Shown: positions 21,376 through 30,022 of the stretch, piece by piece
How the letters are laid out: the number at the start of each line of letters is the position of its first letter
How positions within the stretch are numbered: position 1 is the stretch's first letter
Assembly: GCA_028752135.1 (NCBI GenBank)
Contig: CP082782.1
Location: forward strand, 806,001-870,000
Direction of reading: 5' to 3'
DNA: 64,000 nt
Source: Ehrlichia sp028752135
GTDB taxonomy: Bacteria > Pseudomonadota > Alphaproteobacteria > Rickettsiales > Anaplasmataceae
Position numbers and translations under genes: made by a program
Notes under the pieces: model-generated
Seen by the model: only the letters and a program-made list of their open reading frames with translations
What the model was told of the DNA's origin: nothing
Databases searched by the model: none

Positions 21376-21981
21376 TTTTGTTATATGTTTTAAATTTTAG
21401 AATATTAATATGAGAATTCCAAATTTTGTTGTGTTGCAATTTGATATCAGATTTGTAAGGTGGAAGTAATAGATAGGGGTTTGTTAAGTTACTATGGACC
21501 AAATATTAAAAGAGTTTTACTAAAAAAGAAAGAGTATTACTTATGCTATATCTCTCGTAGAGAATTGATAACATATCAATGTTGAATCAAATAAAGAATA
21601 TTATCCTACTTATATGCCATGAATATATTTTGACATGATCAAAATCAAAAAAGGAAAAATAGGAATTATATATTTTCTTGATGTACACTTGTATAATGTT
21701 GTAAACTTCTAAGTAAAGGTTACTAATCTAGATTGTATTATAAAATGTTTTATACTAATTCTGATCTAAAATTACAAAGAAAAAAATATCACCATAAAGA
21801 CTTTTTAATATAAATAAAAATATTTTTCACCAATAAAAAAAACAGGACAGTAAGTATGATCACTTAGTAATGTATAAAAAACTAGTACTTGATGAAAAAG
21901 AAAATTTTTGCTTAATTTAGATATAAATACAATGCTTACACAAACAATTATGCAAAATGTACATAGTGAGTAGGAATATTT
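21376..21981. other. Non-coding gap of about 600 bp
   Basis: The sequence is A+T-rich with no frame, RNA or repeat that I can support. Confidence 0.45.
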
Positions 21982-22233
21982 TCATTTTTCACATGCAATG
22001 TGATTTTTATATATTTCTGAAAATAAATTTTCATATATTTCTATCTTTTTTATAAATTTTGTTACGTGAGATGACATGTAAGTGAACTGATCTTCTGTAA
22101 TTAATTTAGATTCAAAAGCTTCTGTTATATTTTTCCTAAATGTAGATGTATAGGACTTTATATTATTTAAGTAAGATAAAGTACACCTTACTATGTTCTT
22201 TGAATCCTCTTGATTAACTTTTTCTGTATTCAT
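21982..22233 (-). CDS. Small hypothetical protein, helical and charged
   Basis: I start this at the internal ATG (22233-22231; MNTEKVNQEDSKNIVRC) rather than the upstream in-frame ATG at 22278, because the upstream extension is not clearly protein-like. The product is about 83 aa, rich in Lys, Glu, Ile and Thr, predicted mostly helical, without signal peptide or membrane segment. I recognise no domain. It is divergent from rpiB. Its codon use resembles neighbouring genes, which favours it being real. Confidence 0.45.
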   Translation of the reverse strand: MNTEKVNQEDSKNIVRCTLSYLNNIKSYTSTFRKNITEAFESKLITEDQFTYMSSHVTKFIKKIEIYENLFSEIYKNHIACEK

Positions 22234-22335
22234 ATATGAGTTTAAACTCCACTTAATAACCAAAGTATGATTACACAATTATATTAAGGTTGTAAAGAGA
22301 AATCTTAGCGTTTAGGTTGTATTATGTTTATAATA

Positions 22336-22364
22336 TTGACTTTTCATGTTATTTTATGTAAGTA
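22336..22364 (+). promoter_or_regulatory. Predicted promoter for rpiB-ubiG
   Basis: TTGACT at 22336-22341 is followed after 17 nt by TAAGTA at 22359-22364, about 27 nt before the chosen start codon. Confidence 0.35.
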
Positions 22365-22390
22365 TTGAATTATGTTAAATTGTGTCGATT

Positions 22391-22831
22391 ATGCAAAAAA
22401 TTTTTATTTCTTCTGATCATGCTGGAGTGACATTAAGACTAGCTATTAAGCTATATTTAGAAAATTTGGGTTATGTAGTAGAAGATTATGGTTGTACTCG
22501 CTTTGATATTGCTGTAGATTACCCAGATTATGTGCAGGATGTTGTTAATCAAGTTATTAATAATGTAGGGTTTGGCATTTTAATATGTGGTACAGGTATT
22601 GGAATGAGCATTGTGGCAAACCGTTATAAGAAAATTAGAGCAGCTTTGTGTTATAGTGTGGAAGTAGCTAAATTAGCACGTGAACATAATGATGCAAATG
22701 TACTATGTCTTGGGGCTAGGTATATTAGTCATCAGGAAGCCCAATCTATAACTTGTAAGTTTCTTAATACAAAGTTTTCTGAAGGAAGACATACACAAAG
22801 AATAGAAAAAATAGATATTATTTATGAATGA
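22391..22831 (+). CDS. rpiB: Ribose-5-phosphate isomerase B
   Basis: RpiB interconverts ribose 5-phosphate and ribulose 5-phosphate in the non-oxidative pentose phosphate pathway. I prefer the ATG at 22391 (MQKIFISSDHAGV); a GTG at 22382 would add three residues. SSDHAG is the N-terminal substrate motif. DYPDYVQDV follows. GILICGTGIGMSIVANRYK holds the active-site Cys and phosphate loop. EHNDANVLCLGARYISHQEA is also characteristic. The length (146 aa) is normal. The 3' end overlaps ubiG by 8 nt, indicating an operon. Confidence 0.93.
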   Translation: MQKIFISSDHAGVTLRLAIKLYLENLGYVVEDYGCTRFDIAVDYPDYVQDVVNQVINNVGFGILICGTGIGMSIVANRYKKIRAALCYSVEVAKLAREHNDANVLCLGARYISHQEAQSITCKFLNTKFSEGRHTQRIEKIDIIYE

Positions 22832-23543
22832 GACAGTTAATAAAAATGAATTGTTAAAGTTTTCTAAGATATCTGATAAGTGGTGGAATGAAGAAGGGCC
22901 ATTTAGTGCTTTGCATAAGATACATCATTTAAGAATGAAGTATATTGTTGATTATATAAGGAAGGTTATACCTGATACTGATTTAAGATCATTATCAGTT
23001 CTTGATGTGGGTTGTGGAGGAGGATTATTATCAGAATCTATTGCTCGTTTAGGTATGAAAATTGTTGGTATAGACGCTAGTGAAGAAAACATCAATGTTG
23101 CTAGGTCACATGCTTTAGAACGTAATTTACCTAATTTAGACTATCATTGTACTACTGTTGGGGCTTTAGTTGATTCTCAAAAAAGGTACGATATTATCAC
23201 TGTTATGGAGGTAGTTGAACATGTTGATAATCTACCAATATTTATAAAAAATATATGTAGTGTATTAAGTGATAATGGAATAATATTTTTATCTACATTG
23301 AATCGGACTATCAAGTCTTTACTGTATGCAATAATAGGTGCAGAATATATTTTGAGATTAGTTCCTTGTGGTACTCATCAATGGAATAAGTTTATTAAAC
23401 CTTCAGAACTTGCAAATTTGTTTTTGCTTCATGATGTATCTTTAAAAGGAATTAAGGGAATAAATTTTAGCATACTAAAAAATTGCTGGCAGTTATCTGA
23501 GGACATTTCTGTAAATTATATTCTAACAGCGCAAAAATCATAA
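22824..23543 (+). CDS. ubiG: Ubiquinone biosynthesis O-methyltransferase UbiG
   Basis: UbiG performs the two O-methylations of ubiquinone synthesis using S-adenosylmethionine; the quinone serves the complex I encoded elsewhere in the window. The product is 239 aa. The N-terminus KWWNEEGPFSALHKIHHLRM is highly typical of UbiG. The SAM motif is VLDVGCGGGLLSESIARLG. VVGIDASEENI appears as IVGIDASEENINVARSHA. ITVMEVVEHVDN is motif II, and LPCGTHQWNKFIKPSEL is represented by VPCGTHQWNKFIKPSELA. It is translationally coupled to rpiB. Confidence 0.94.
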   Translation: MNETVNKNELLKFSKISDKWWNEEGPFSALHKIHHLRMKYIVDYIRKVIPDTDLRSLSVLDVGCGGGLLSESIARLGMKIVGIDASEENINVARSHALERNLPNLDYHCTTVGALVDSQKRYDIITVMEVVEHVDNLPIFIKNICSVLSDNGIIFLSTLNRTIKSLLYAIIGAEYILRLVPCGTHQWNKFIKPSELANLFLLHDVSLKGIKGINFSILKNCWQLSEDISVNYILTAQKS

Positions 23544-23648
23544 TTTAGTTTTTAAAGTTAATTGTTAGCATTAATAACATAGGTATTGTTATGTTTTTAA
23601 ATGTTGATAGTACTGAAAATAGTAAATATTTTATACTCTATAGTAGTT

Positions 23649-24065
23649 TTAGTTAGTATTAGGCTTTTTGCTATAAAGGAACTTTATTATTAAGAATATT
23701 CCTATTCCAAAAATAGAAGCAGGTAATATCCATAACAGGTAAGTATATAGATTATAGGGAGGAATAATAATTATTTGGTTACCATAATTATTTCTTAATT
23801 CAGTAATTATTTGATTATCGCTGTAACCATTTTTAATTTTCTCACGTATTATTATACGCATATCGTAAGCTAACTGTGATTGTGATTCATAAATGGATTC
23901 TCCAGAACAAACTAAACATCTGACTATCTTGAATAAATTAACTGCACGTAACTCCATATTATTATCAATAAACTTTTCATCTATTGAAAAAGGGTACGCA
24001 GAAAAGTATAATAATACTGATATCAATGTTACTGCAATAAATATTAAATTATTTTTTAACTTCAC
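23649..24065 (-). CDS. ccmH: Cytochrome c-type biogenesis protein CcmH
   Basis: CcmH is a membrane-anchored thiol oxidoreductase that reduces apocytochrome c cysteines before haem attachment. The product is 138 aa. An N-terminal hydrophobic segment (NLIFIAVTLISVLLYFSAYP) acts as signal or anchor. The active site is RCLVCSGESIYES, matching the family R-C-x-x-C. LAYDMRIIIREKIKNGYSD and ITELRNNYGNQIIIIPPYN are conserved. The C-terminal helix is LLWILPASIFGIGIFLIIKF. It overlaps the upstream DUF2125-type gene by 17 nt. Confidence 0.9.
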   Translation of the reverse strand: MKLKNNLIFIAVTLISVLLYFSAYPFSIDEKFIDNNMELRAVNLFKIVRCLVCSGESIYESQSQLAYDMRIIIREKIKNGYSDNQIITELRNNYGNQIIIIPPYNLYTYLLWILPASIFGIGIFLIIKFLYSKKPNTN

Positions 24066-25116
24066 GATTCTCTATAATACTTGTAATATCTTTTACCTTA
24101 TTAACGAAATCCTTATAAGAAATTTGTTCTATAAACAAGTTAAAAGGATTAAATTTTTCATTTATTGATAGGACAATATTACCATTATCTTTCTTTTGAG
24201 ATATTGTATATATATACTCTTGTAAAGCATAGTAAATTTTATCTCTCTGTTTTGATTTGTAATAAAATAATTCTACTAATTGTTTTATGGCATTTTTGTA
24301 ATTACTTATTTCGATAATTAATGCTTCATCATTGAGTTTATTGTCTATTGAGAAGGGGAGAGATAACTTTCCATATGCTGAAATTAGTGAGTCTTTAAGC
24401 TTTAAATTTATATTCTCTACATCTACATCAATTTGTTTGAAGTCAATATCTGATGTAACTAAAGTCATTAAGGTATTTTTTACTTTCAAATTCGTATCAG
24501 TTACATCACTCATAATTTCAGCATTTATCTTATATTGCAATTTGGTTAATAAATTATCTGGAGATTGTAATTCATTGGTTTCTATGGAAAATAAACTTTT
24601 TTTTACAATGTTGCTATTATTATTACAACTGATTCCGTTATCTTCATATACTAATGAAGTGAAATATGCTTTTTTTTCTCTTTTGTTTTTTAGCAGTGAA
24701 AGCAATAGATTTTCAGATAATTTGACTAATAACTTAAACTTATCATTTAATTTACATTGTAGTACGCTTGTTAGCTGATCCTTTGTAATTTTTATAGAAC
24801 TCTCTAATTTCAATGTAAGATCTGACCCTGACATTTCTAGTATATTACTTAAGAGGTTATACCTTATTGATAGTGATGGAATTATTATATTTAGTGAGGA
24901 CGGATTAATTTTAATATTTGATACTTTAACCTTTGGAGTAAAAGGGAAACCTGTAATTTGTATGTCATCTTCATATTTTATATTAGCATATACAAAAGAT
25001 TTCGATATAATTGATTTCACCTGAGTTGCTATAACAAGCCAAACTCCTACGTATAATGATGAAAGTGATACCAATATAATTGATGGTATTATAATCAATT
25101 TTTTATTAAATTTCAT
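24049..25116 (-). CDS. DUF2125-like membrane-anchored protein of unknown function
   Basis: The product is 355 aa. One N-terminal membrane helix (LIIIPSIILVSLSSLYVGVW) is followed by a long periplasmic-type beta-rich region. The segment ITGFPFTPKVKVSNIKI has the G-F-P-F element of the alphaproteobacterial DUF2125 family, followed by IIIPSLSIRYNLLS. No catalytic motif is visible, and function is unknown. It sits between fdx and ccmH on the same strand, 11 nt after the fdx stop, so it is probably transcribed with the ISC operon; a role in envelope or redox assembly is only suggested by context. Confidence 0.65.
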   Translation of the reverse strand: MKFNKKLIIIPSIILVSLSSLYVGVWLVIATQVKSIISKSFVYANIKYEDDIQITGFPFTPKVKVSNIKINPSSLNIIIPSLSIRYNLLSNILEMSGSDLTLKLESSIKITKDQLTSVLQCKLNDKFKLLVKLSENLLLSLLKNKREKKAYFTSLVYEDNGISCNNNSNIVKKSLFSIETNELQSPDNLLTKLQYKINAEIMSDVTDTNLKVKNTLMTLVTSDIDFKQIDVDVENINLKLKDSLISAYGKLSLPFSIDNKLNDEALIIEISNYKNAIKQLVELFYYKSKQRDKIYYALQEYIYTISQKKDNGNIVLSINEKFNPFNLFIEQISYKDFVNKVKDITSIIENREVKK

Positions 25117-25127
25117 TTTTCAACCAA

Positions 25128-25478
25128 TTAGCTATTTTTTACAAATGAGATATTACGGGTTTCACTAGGTAAAAATACACACAACCCATCAAGCTCTTTT
25201 GTCAAAATGATTTGACATCCCAGACGTGAAGTATCTGTCAATCCAAATGCTAAGTCAAGCATATCATTTTCTTCATCGGAAATTTCATTATGTTGTTCAA
25301 CAATGCTATACCAACTTGGGTCAATTATTACATGACAAGTTGAACATGCTAAAGAACCTTCACATGCACCTTCTAAGTCTACATTATTTCTATGTGCTAA
25401 ACTTAATAATGTTTCCCCGTCATAGGCTTCATATGTTTTCCTACTTCCATCTGGTGAAATAAATGTTATCAATGGCAC
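25128..25478 (-). CDS. fdx: ISC-type [2Fe-2S] ferredoxin
   Basis: This ferredoxin supplies electrons for iron-sulfur cluster assembly. I choose the GTG at 25478 (PLITFISPDGSRKTYEA) because a perfect GGAGGT lies 7 nt upstream; an in-frame TTG at 25493 would add five residues and overlap that site. The cluster ligands are CEGSLACSTCH (C-x5-C-x2-C) near residue 42-51 and a fourth Cys in SRLGCQIIL. The length of 116 aa is normal for adrenodoxin-type Fdx. It is the last ISC gene, 51 nt after the hscA stop. Confidence 0.92.
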   Translation of the reverse strand: MPLITFISPDGSRKTYEAYDGETLLSLAHRNNVDLEGACEGSLACSTCHVIIDPSWYSIVEQHNEISDEENDMLDLAFGLTDTSRLGCQIILTKELDGLCVFLPSETRNISFVKNS

Positions 25479-25529
25479 AATTATAACCTCCAATACATAT
25501 AAGTTATTTAACTATTAATACTACAGTTA

Positions 25530-27371
25530 TCAATAGATTTTTTTAAATAAAAAATCCATTCGTTTTTTTAGAAAATTTGATGCTTGTAATTCAACATTAT
25601 TTATTGCATTTTTTATATTATCAGCATTTCCATTGAGGAATACTTCTTCAGCATTTTGGATAGCCTTATTTATTAAGGATAATTCTGATTTTGACAATAA
25701 GTTTTTGTCTTCAATCAATGCATTTTTAATAATAGAGATGATTCTTTGTCCTTCAACTTTTTGTTCAGCTATTGAACGCATGTGCATGTCATAGTCAAAA
25801 TTTTTAATGGAATCTACAACATTATCTTCGATTTCTTTTTGATCTAACTTGCATGTGTTGTTAATACTTACGGATTGCTTTATTCCCGTAGATTTCTCCT
25901 GTGCTGATACAATTAATAAGCCATCCATATCAACTTTAAACTCTACTTCAATTTTTGCAGTACCTGCAGGTAACGGTGGTATTCCTTTTAAATCGAATTT
26001 TGCTAAAGATTTATTATGTTCTATAACTTCTCGTTCTCCTTGACAAACATGAATTTGTATAGAATTTTGTCCGTCAACATAAGTAGTAAATTCTTGTGTA
26101 GCAGATGCAGGTATTGGTGTATTTCTTGGTATAATTTTCTCTACAATACCACCTATAGTTTCTATACCTAGTGAAAGTGGTAAGGTGTCTATCAAGATAT
26201 TCTTATTATTTATATGTGGGTTAGAGAGATAATTAGCTTGTAAAGCAGCTCCAATCACTACTATTTTTTCAGGATCTACATCACAAAATACCTTATTATG
26301 AAATATGTTATTTAGCATATCTTTAATTATAGGCATTTTAGTAGCTCCACCAACTAATATTACTTTTGCAATGTTATCGATATTAAGCTCTATGCTGTTT
26401 ATTGTTGATATGAGAATGTTTAAAGTTTTGTTTAATAAGTCTGATATTATATTGTTTAGGTCATTTCTGCTAATTTCATAAGAGAAGAGTTTATCATTAA
26501 TTTTAAAGGTAAATCTTCCACTATTATATTCACTTAAATATTCTTTTGCGTATTTTATATCTGGAATTAAATCATTTAATATTTTTTTATTAAATACTAC
26601 ATCACTAATATCATATTCTTGTACATATTGGTTATATACAAATTTTGCAAGTAAGTAATCTATATCATCGCCTCCTAAATTTGCGTCACCACCAGTTGCT
26701 AATACTTGAAATACTCCTTTATGTAGTTTTAAAATTGAAACATCAAATGTACCACCTCCTAAATCATATATTATGTAAATATTATTTTCACATTCTGATT
26801 TTTCAATCCCGTATGCTAATGCTGCTGCAGTAGGTTCATTTAATAGACGTAATACTTCAAGATTGGCTAGATGTGCTGCATCTTTTGTAGCTTTTCTTGC
26901 AGCTTCATCAAAGTAAGCTGGTACTGTGATTACAACTTTTTTTACTTCTAAATTAGTACTATCTTTTACAATTTGACATAGTTTTTTTAAAATTTCTGCT
27001 GATACTTCAACTGGTGTGACATGTGTATTATCTTGTTTATTAATATGTATACCATCACCTTTATCAGTTATATGAAACAATAAATCTGAAGATAATTCTT
27101 TAATATCTTTAATAGATTTTCCCATGAGTCGTTTTATTGAAGAAATACTGCATTTACTGTTAGAGTAATTATGGCCAACTTGTACTTCATTATTTGCTGT
27201 ATAATTGACTATTGAAGGAATTAGTGAATTACCATGTTCATCTGAAAATATAATAACTTGGCCATTGCTGTCAACCATAGATATTAAAGAATTAGTAGTA
27301 CCTAAATCTATTCCAAAAGCTAAGCATGTAATTTTATTATTTTCTGGTTCTGTTATGTTAATCAATTGCAT
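25530..27371 (-). CDS. hscA: Fe-S assembly chaperone HscA (Hsp70 family)
   Basis: HscA is a specialised Hsp70 that, with HscB, releases the [2Fe-2S] cluster from IscU. The product is 613 aa. The ATPase domain has FGIDLGTTNSLISMVD, VITVPAYFDEAARKATKDAA, LLNEPTAAALAYGIE, IYDLGGGTFDVSILKL and KVILVGGATKMPIIKDML. The substrate-binding domain follows from about residue 395 (LIDTLPLSLGIETIGG). The length and the HscB/IscU neighbours support HscA rather than DnaK. Its start overlaps the hscB stop by one base. Confidence 0.95.
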   Translation of the reverse strand: MQLINITEPENNKITCLAFGIDLGTTNSLISMVDSNGQVIIFSDEHGNSLIPSIVNYTANNEVQVGHNYSNSKCSISSIKRLMGKSIKDIKELSSDLLFHITDKGDGIHINKQDNTHVTPVEVSAEILKKLCQIVKDSTNLEVKKVVITVPAYFDEAARKATKDAAHLANLEVLRLLNEPTAAALAYGIEKSECENNIYIIYDLGGGTFDVSILKLHKGVFQVLATGGDANLGGDDIDYLLAKFVYNQYVQEYDISDVVFNKKILNDLIPDIKYAKEYLSEYNSGRFTFKINDKLFSYEISRNDLNNIISDLLNKTLNILISTINSIELNIDNIAKVILVGGATKMPIIKDMLNNIFHNKVFCDVDPEKIVVIGAALQANYLSNPHINNKNILIDTLPLSLGIETIGGIVEKIIPRNTPIPASATQEFTTYVDGQNSIQIHVCQGEREVIEHNKSLAKFDLKGIPPLPAGTAKIEVEFKVDMDGLLIVSAQEKSTGIKQSVSINNTCKLDQKEIEDNVVDSIKNFDYDMHMRSIAEQKVEGQRIISIIKNALIEDKNLLSKSELSLINKAIQNAEEVFLNGNADNIKNAINNVELQASNFLKKRMDFLFKKIY

Positions 27372-27808
27372 TAAGTAATACTCCTATCTTCCTGAATTTT
27401 ACTCAGATATTTATATCTTATAACTTGTATAGCAGCTTCGTTGAAATCTTCTATAGAAAAAGCATTCTCTATGGCTTTCATACATGACAAGATTTGATGT
27501 TGAACATTAATATTTTTTTCTTCTTTTATTGTAAATATTTCCTCTATTATATTGTTTATATCATTTTTATTAATAGTAATTCCTTTGATTTCTAAAAGGT
27601 ATTCTGCTCTTTTTATAGGAGATTTTAAAATTTGGTATGCTTTATTTACTTTTGCTATGATCTCTGATGCTAGTCTTTTTTCAGATTGCAAAGAAAATAA
27701 ATCTGGATGATGGTTCCTTTGCAATGCTACGTAATTTTTTTCTAGTGTTTGTATGTCTATAGAAAATTGTAGATCTAGTTTAAATAATGAAAAATAGTCC
27801 TTATACAT
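27371..27808 (-). CDS. hscB: J-domain co-chaperone HscB
   Basis: HscB delivers IscU to HscA and stimulates its ATPase. I choose the ATG at 27808 (MYKDYFSLFKLDLQFSI), giving 145 aa; the in-frame ATG at 27844 would overlap iscA much further. The J-domain has the essential H-P-D in NHHPDLFSLQSEKR. INKAYQIL appears as KVNKAYQILKSPIKRAEYLL, the typical HscB element. The C-terminal helical part is the IscU-binding region. It overlaps iscA by 8 nt at the chosen start and hscA by one. Confidence 0.9.
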   Translation of the reverse strand: MYKDYFSLFKLDLQFSIDIQTLEKNYVALQRNHHPDLFSLQSEKRLASEIIAKVNKAYQILKSPIKRAEYLLEIKGITINKNDINNIIEEIFTIKEEKNINVQHQILSCMKAIENAFSIEDFNEAAIQVIRYKYLSKIQEDRSIT

Positions 27809-28232
27809 AGAAACTTTCTCCACATCCACATCTTCCCTTTTCATTTGGGTTTTTAAATGTAAAACCTGAAGATATTTTGTTTTCTACATGATCCATTTCT
27901 GTTCCATTAATGAACATCATTGCTTTTGGATCAATTAAAATAATGAAATTTTCATCTTGATATTCTATTTTAATTTGTACGTCTAACAACTTGATATCAT
28001 ATGCATATTCAATACTATATTTGAACCCAAAACATCCTTTTTGTTTTACCATTATCCTAATTCCGATAACAGTATTTTCTTTTTGTTTGATAAGGTCTCT
28101 TATTTTTTTTATAGCATTTTCTGTGATAATAATAGGGGATTTATCTGTAATTTTGCTATCTATAAAATATTTTATTTGTGAACTATATCTTTTGTCTTGA
28201 TTATTATAAGATAGAGAAATTTCGTTATTCAT
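27801..28232 (-). CDS. iscA: A-type Fe-S carrier protein IscA
   Basis: IscA carries or assembles clusters for [4Fe-4S] targets. The product is 143 aa with an N-terminal extension of about 30 residues beyond the usual 107. IIITENAIKKIRDLIKQKEN starts the core. The three ligand cysteines appear as KGCFGFKYSIEYAYD and GRCGCGESFYV, the latter being the C-x-C-G-x-S-F signature. SGFTFKNPNEKGRCGCGESF is intact. It lies between iscU and hscB in the usual order. Confidence 0.92.
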   Translation of the reverse strand: MNNEISLSYNNQDKRYSSQIKYFIDSKITDKSPIIITENAIKKIRDLIKQKENTVIGIRIMVKQKGCFGFKYSIEYAYDIKLLDVQIKIEYQDENFIILIDPKAMMFINGTEMDHVENKISSGFTFKNPNEKGRCGCGESFYV

Positions 28233-28265
28233 AAAGAAACCTTACTTTTTATCAATAATTATAGG

Positions 28266-28679
28266 TTAGTCATTAGAAGAAGAAGTTTCATTTTTTCTAC
28301 TTTCTTGTTTCATATTATAATCATTTATTGCAGCTTTTACAGCATCTTCTGCAAGCAGAGAGCAATGTATTTTTACTGGAGGTAAATTTAATTCTTTTGC
28401 TAGTACGGTATTTTTTAATTGGTGTGCTTCAGTTATTGTTTTGCCTTTTATTAATTCTGTTGCTAAGGAACTTGCTGCTATTGCAGCTCCGCATCCAAAG
28501 GTTTTAAATTTTGCATCAATAATTTTGCCATTATCATCTACTTTTATCTGTAACTTCATTACATCTCCACAGCTTGGAGCTCCTACTAATCCAGTTCCAA
28601 CATTGTAATCTTCTTTAGGTAGTGTACCAACGTTTTTAGGATTCTTGTAGTGCTCTAATAGATATTCACTATAACTCAT
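28266..28679 (-). CDS. iscU: Fe-S cluster scaffold IscU
   Basis: IscU is the scaffold where [2Fe-2S] clusters form from IscS sulfur and iron. The product is 137 aa. Ligand motifs are APSCGDVMKLQI, FKTFGCGAAIAASSLATELI and KIHCSLLAEDAVKAAI. The LPPVK sequence recognised by HscA is present (NLPPVKIHCSLL). A short charged tail (ESRKNETSSSND) follows. It starts 41 nt after the iscS stop. Confidence 0.96.
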   Translation of the reverse strand: MSYSEYLLEHYKNPKNVGTLPKEDYNVGTGLVGAPSCGDVMKLQIKVDDNGKIIDAKFKTFGCGAAIAASSLATELIKGKTITEAHQLKNTVLAKELNLPPVKIHCSLLAEDAVKAAINDYNMKQESRKNETSSSND

Positions 28680-28720
28680 AAAATTACCTCATAATTACTT
28701 TTTGTGTATAATAAAAAAAA

Positions 28721-29956
28721 TCAATGTACATCCCATTTAATTTCATTAAGGTCTATACCTTCTTGTACCATTTCCCATAAAGGACTCATTTCGCGTAATT
28801 TTTTTATACTACTAACAATAAGTTCTGCAGCATATAAAATTTCTGCTTTTGTAGTAAATCTACCTATACCAAATCTGATAGATGAATGCTCTAAATCTTT
28901 TTCAATATTTAGAGCACGTAAAACATAGGATGGCTCTAAAGAAGCAGATGTACATGCTGATCCTGAACTTACGGCTAAATTATTAATTGCCATAATTATT
29001 GACTCTCCTTCGACATATGGAAAACTCAAGTTTAAATTTCCTGCGATGCGTTGTTCATAGTCACCGTTTAACACAACGTATGATAAATGTTTTTTTATTT
29101 CATTATATAAAATATCTCGCAATTCTTTTATCCTTGCATTTTCTTCTTCCATTACTTCTTGAGCTATACGTGCTGCTTCTCCCAATCCTACAGCCAATGG
29201 TGTAGGTATTGTTCCAGACCTCATACCTCTTTCTTGTCCTCCTCCATTTATTATAGGAGTGAGTCGCACTCTTGGTTGACGTTTACGTACATATAGTGCT
29301 CCTATTCCCATTGGAGCATATATTTTATGACCTGATATGCTTAACAAATCAATATTCATTTTGTTCACATCTATTGGCATTTTGCCAAAAGCTTGAGCTG
29401 CATCTGTATGGAAAAATATATCATTTTCATGACAGATTTTTCCGATATGTTCTATTGGCTGAATGACGCCGATTTCATTATTTACCATCATTACTGACAC
29501 TAATATTGTTTTATCAGTGATAGATGATTTTAATAAATTTAAGTCTAAAATTCCATTTTTTTGTACGTCTAAATAAGTTACATTAAATCCTTCTGTTTCT
29601 AAGTGGCGACATGAATCTAAAACACATTTATGTTCTGTACGTACTGTTATTATATGATTTCCTTTGTTTTTGTAAAAATTTGCTACTCCTTTTATTGCTA
29701 GGTTATTAGATTCTGTTGCACCTGAGGTAAATATCACTTCTTTTGCTTCAGCATTTATTAGAGATGCAACTCTTTCTCTAGCTAATTCAACAGCTGATTC
29801 AGCTTTCCATCCAAAACAGTGGCTACGTGAATGAGGGTTAGAAAATTGCTGAAAATATGGCATCATAGCTTCTAATACTCTGTCATCAGTTTTTGTTGTG
29901 GATTGATAATCAAGAAATATTGGTAAATTAACCTGTTGTTGTACTTCTTTTTCCAT
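28721..29956 (-). CDS. iscS: Cysteine desulfurase IscS
   Basis: IscS is a PLP enzyme that takes sulfur from cysteine and passes it to IscU and tRNA thiolation. The product is 411 aa, standard for IscS. IFLDYQSTTKTDDRVLEAM is the N-terminal signature. ESNNLAIKGV and VRTEHKCVLDSC carry the PLP-stacking His. The PLP lysine is in SISGHKIYAPMGIGALYVR. The persulfide Cys is in SSGSACTSASLEPSYVL. The C-terminal WEMVQEGIDLNEIKWDVH is the IscU-docking end. It lies downstream of a second, IscR-fused desulfurase. Confidence 0.96.
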   Translation of the reverse strand: MEKEVQQQVNLPIFLDYQSTTKTDDRVLEAMMPYFQQFSNPHSRSHCFGWKAESAVELARERVASLINAEAKEVIFTSGATESNNLAIKGVANFYKNKGNHIITVRTEHKCVLDSCRHLETEGFNVTYLDVQKNGILDLNLLKSSITDKTILVSVMMVNNEIGVIQPIEHIGKICHENDIFFHTDAAQAFGKMPIDVNKMNIDLLSISGHKIYAPMGIGALYVRKRQPRVRLTPIINGGGQERGMRSGTIPTPLAVGLGEAARIAQEVMEEENARIKELRDILYNEIKKHLSYVVLNGDYEQRIAGNLNLSFPYVEGESIIMAINNLAVSSGSACTSASLEPSYVLRALNIEKDLEHSSIRFGIGRFTTKAEILYAAELIVSSIKKLREMSPLWEMVQEGIDLNEIKWDVH

Positions 29957-30022
29957 CTTATAACCTATTACTGATAACGTTAATAATATTGTAATATTCT
30001 AGTTTTTGCATTATTCTTTTAC

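Noticed and set aside
24332..24778. A 148-codon plus-strand frame opposite the DUF2125-type gene
   Set aside because: The minus-strand frame is longer, has a membrane anchor, a family motif and operon context; the plus-strand frame is Ser/Leu-rich shadow sequence.
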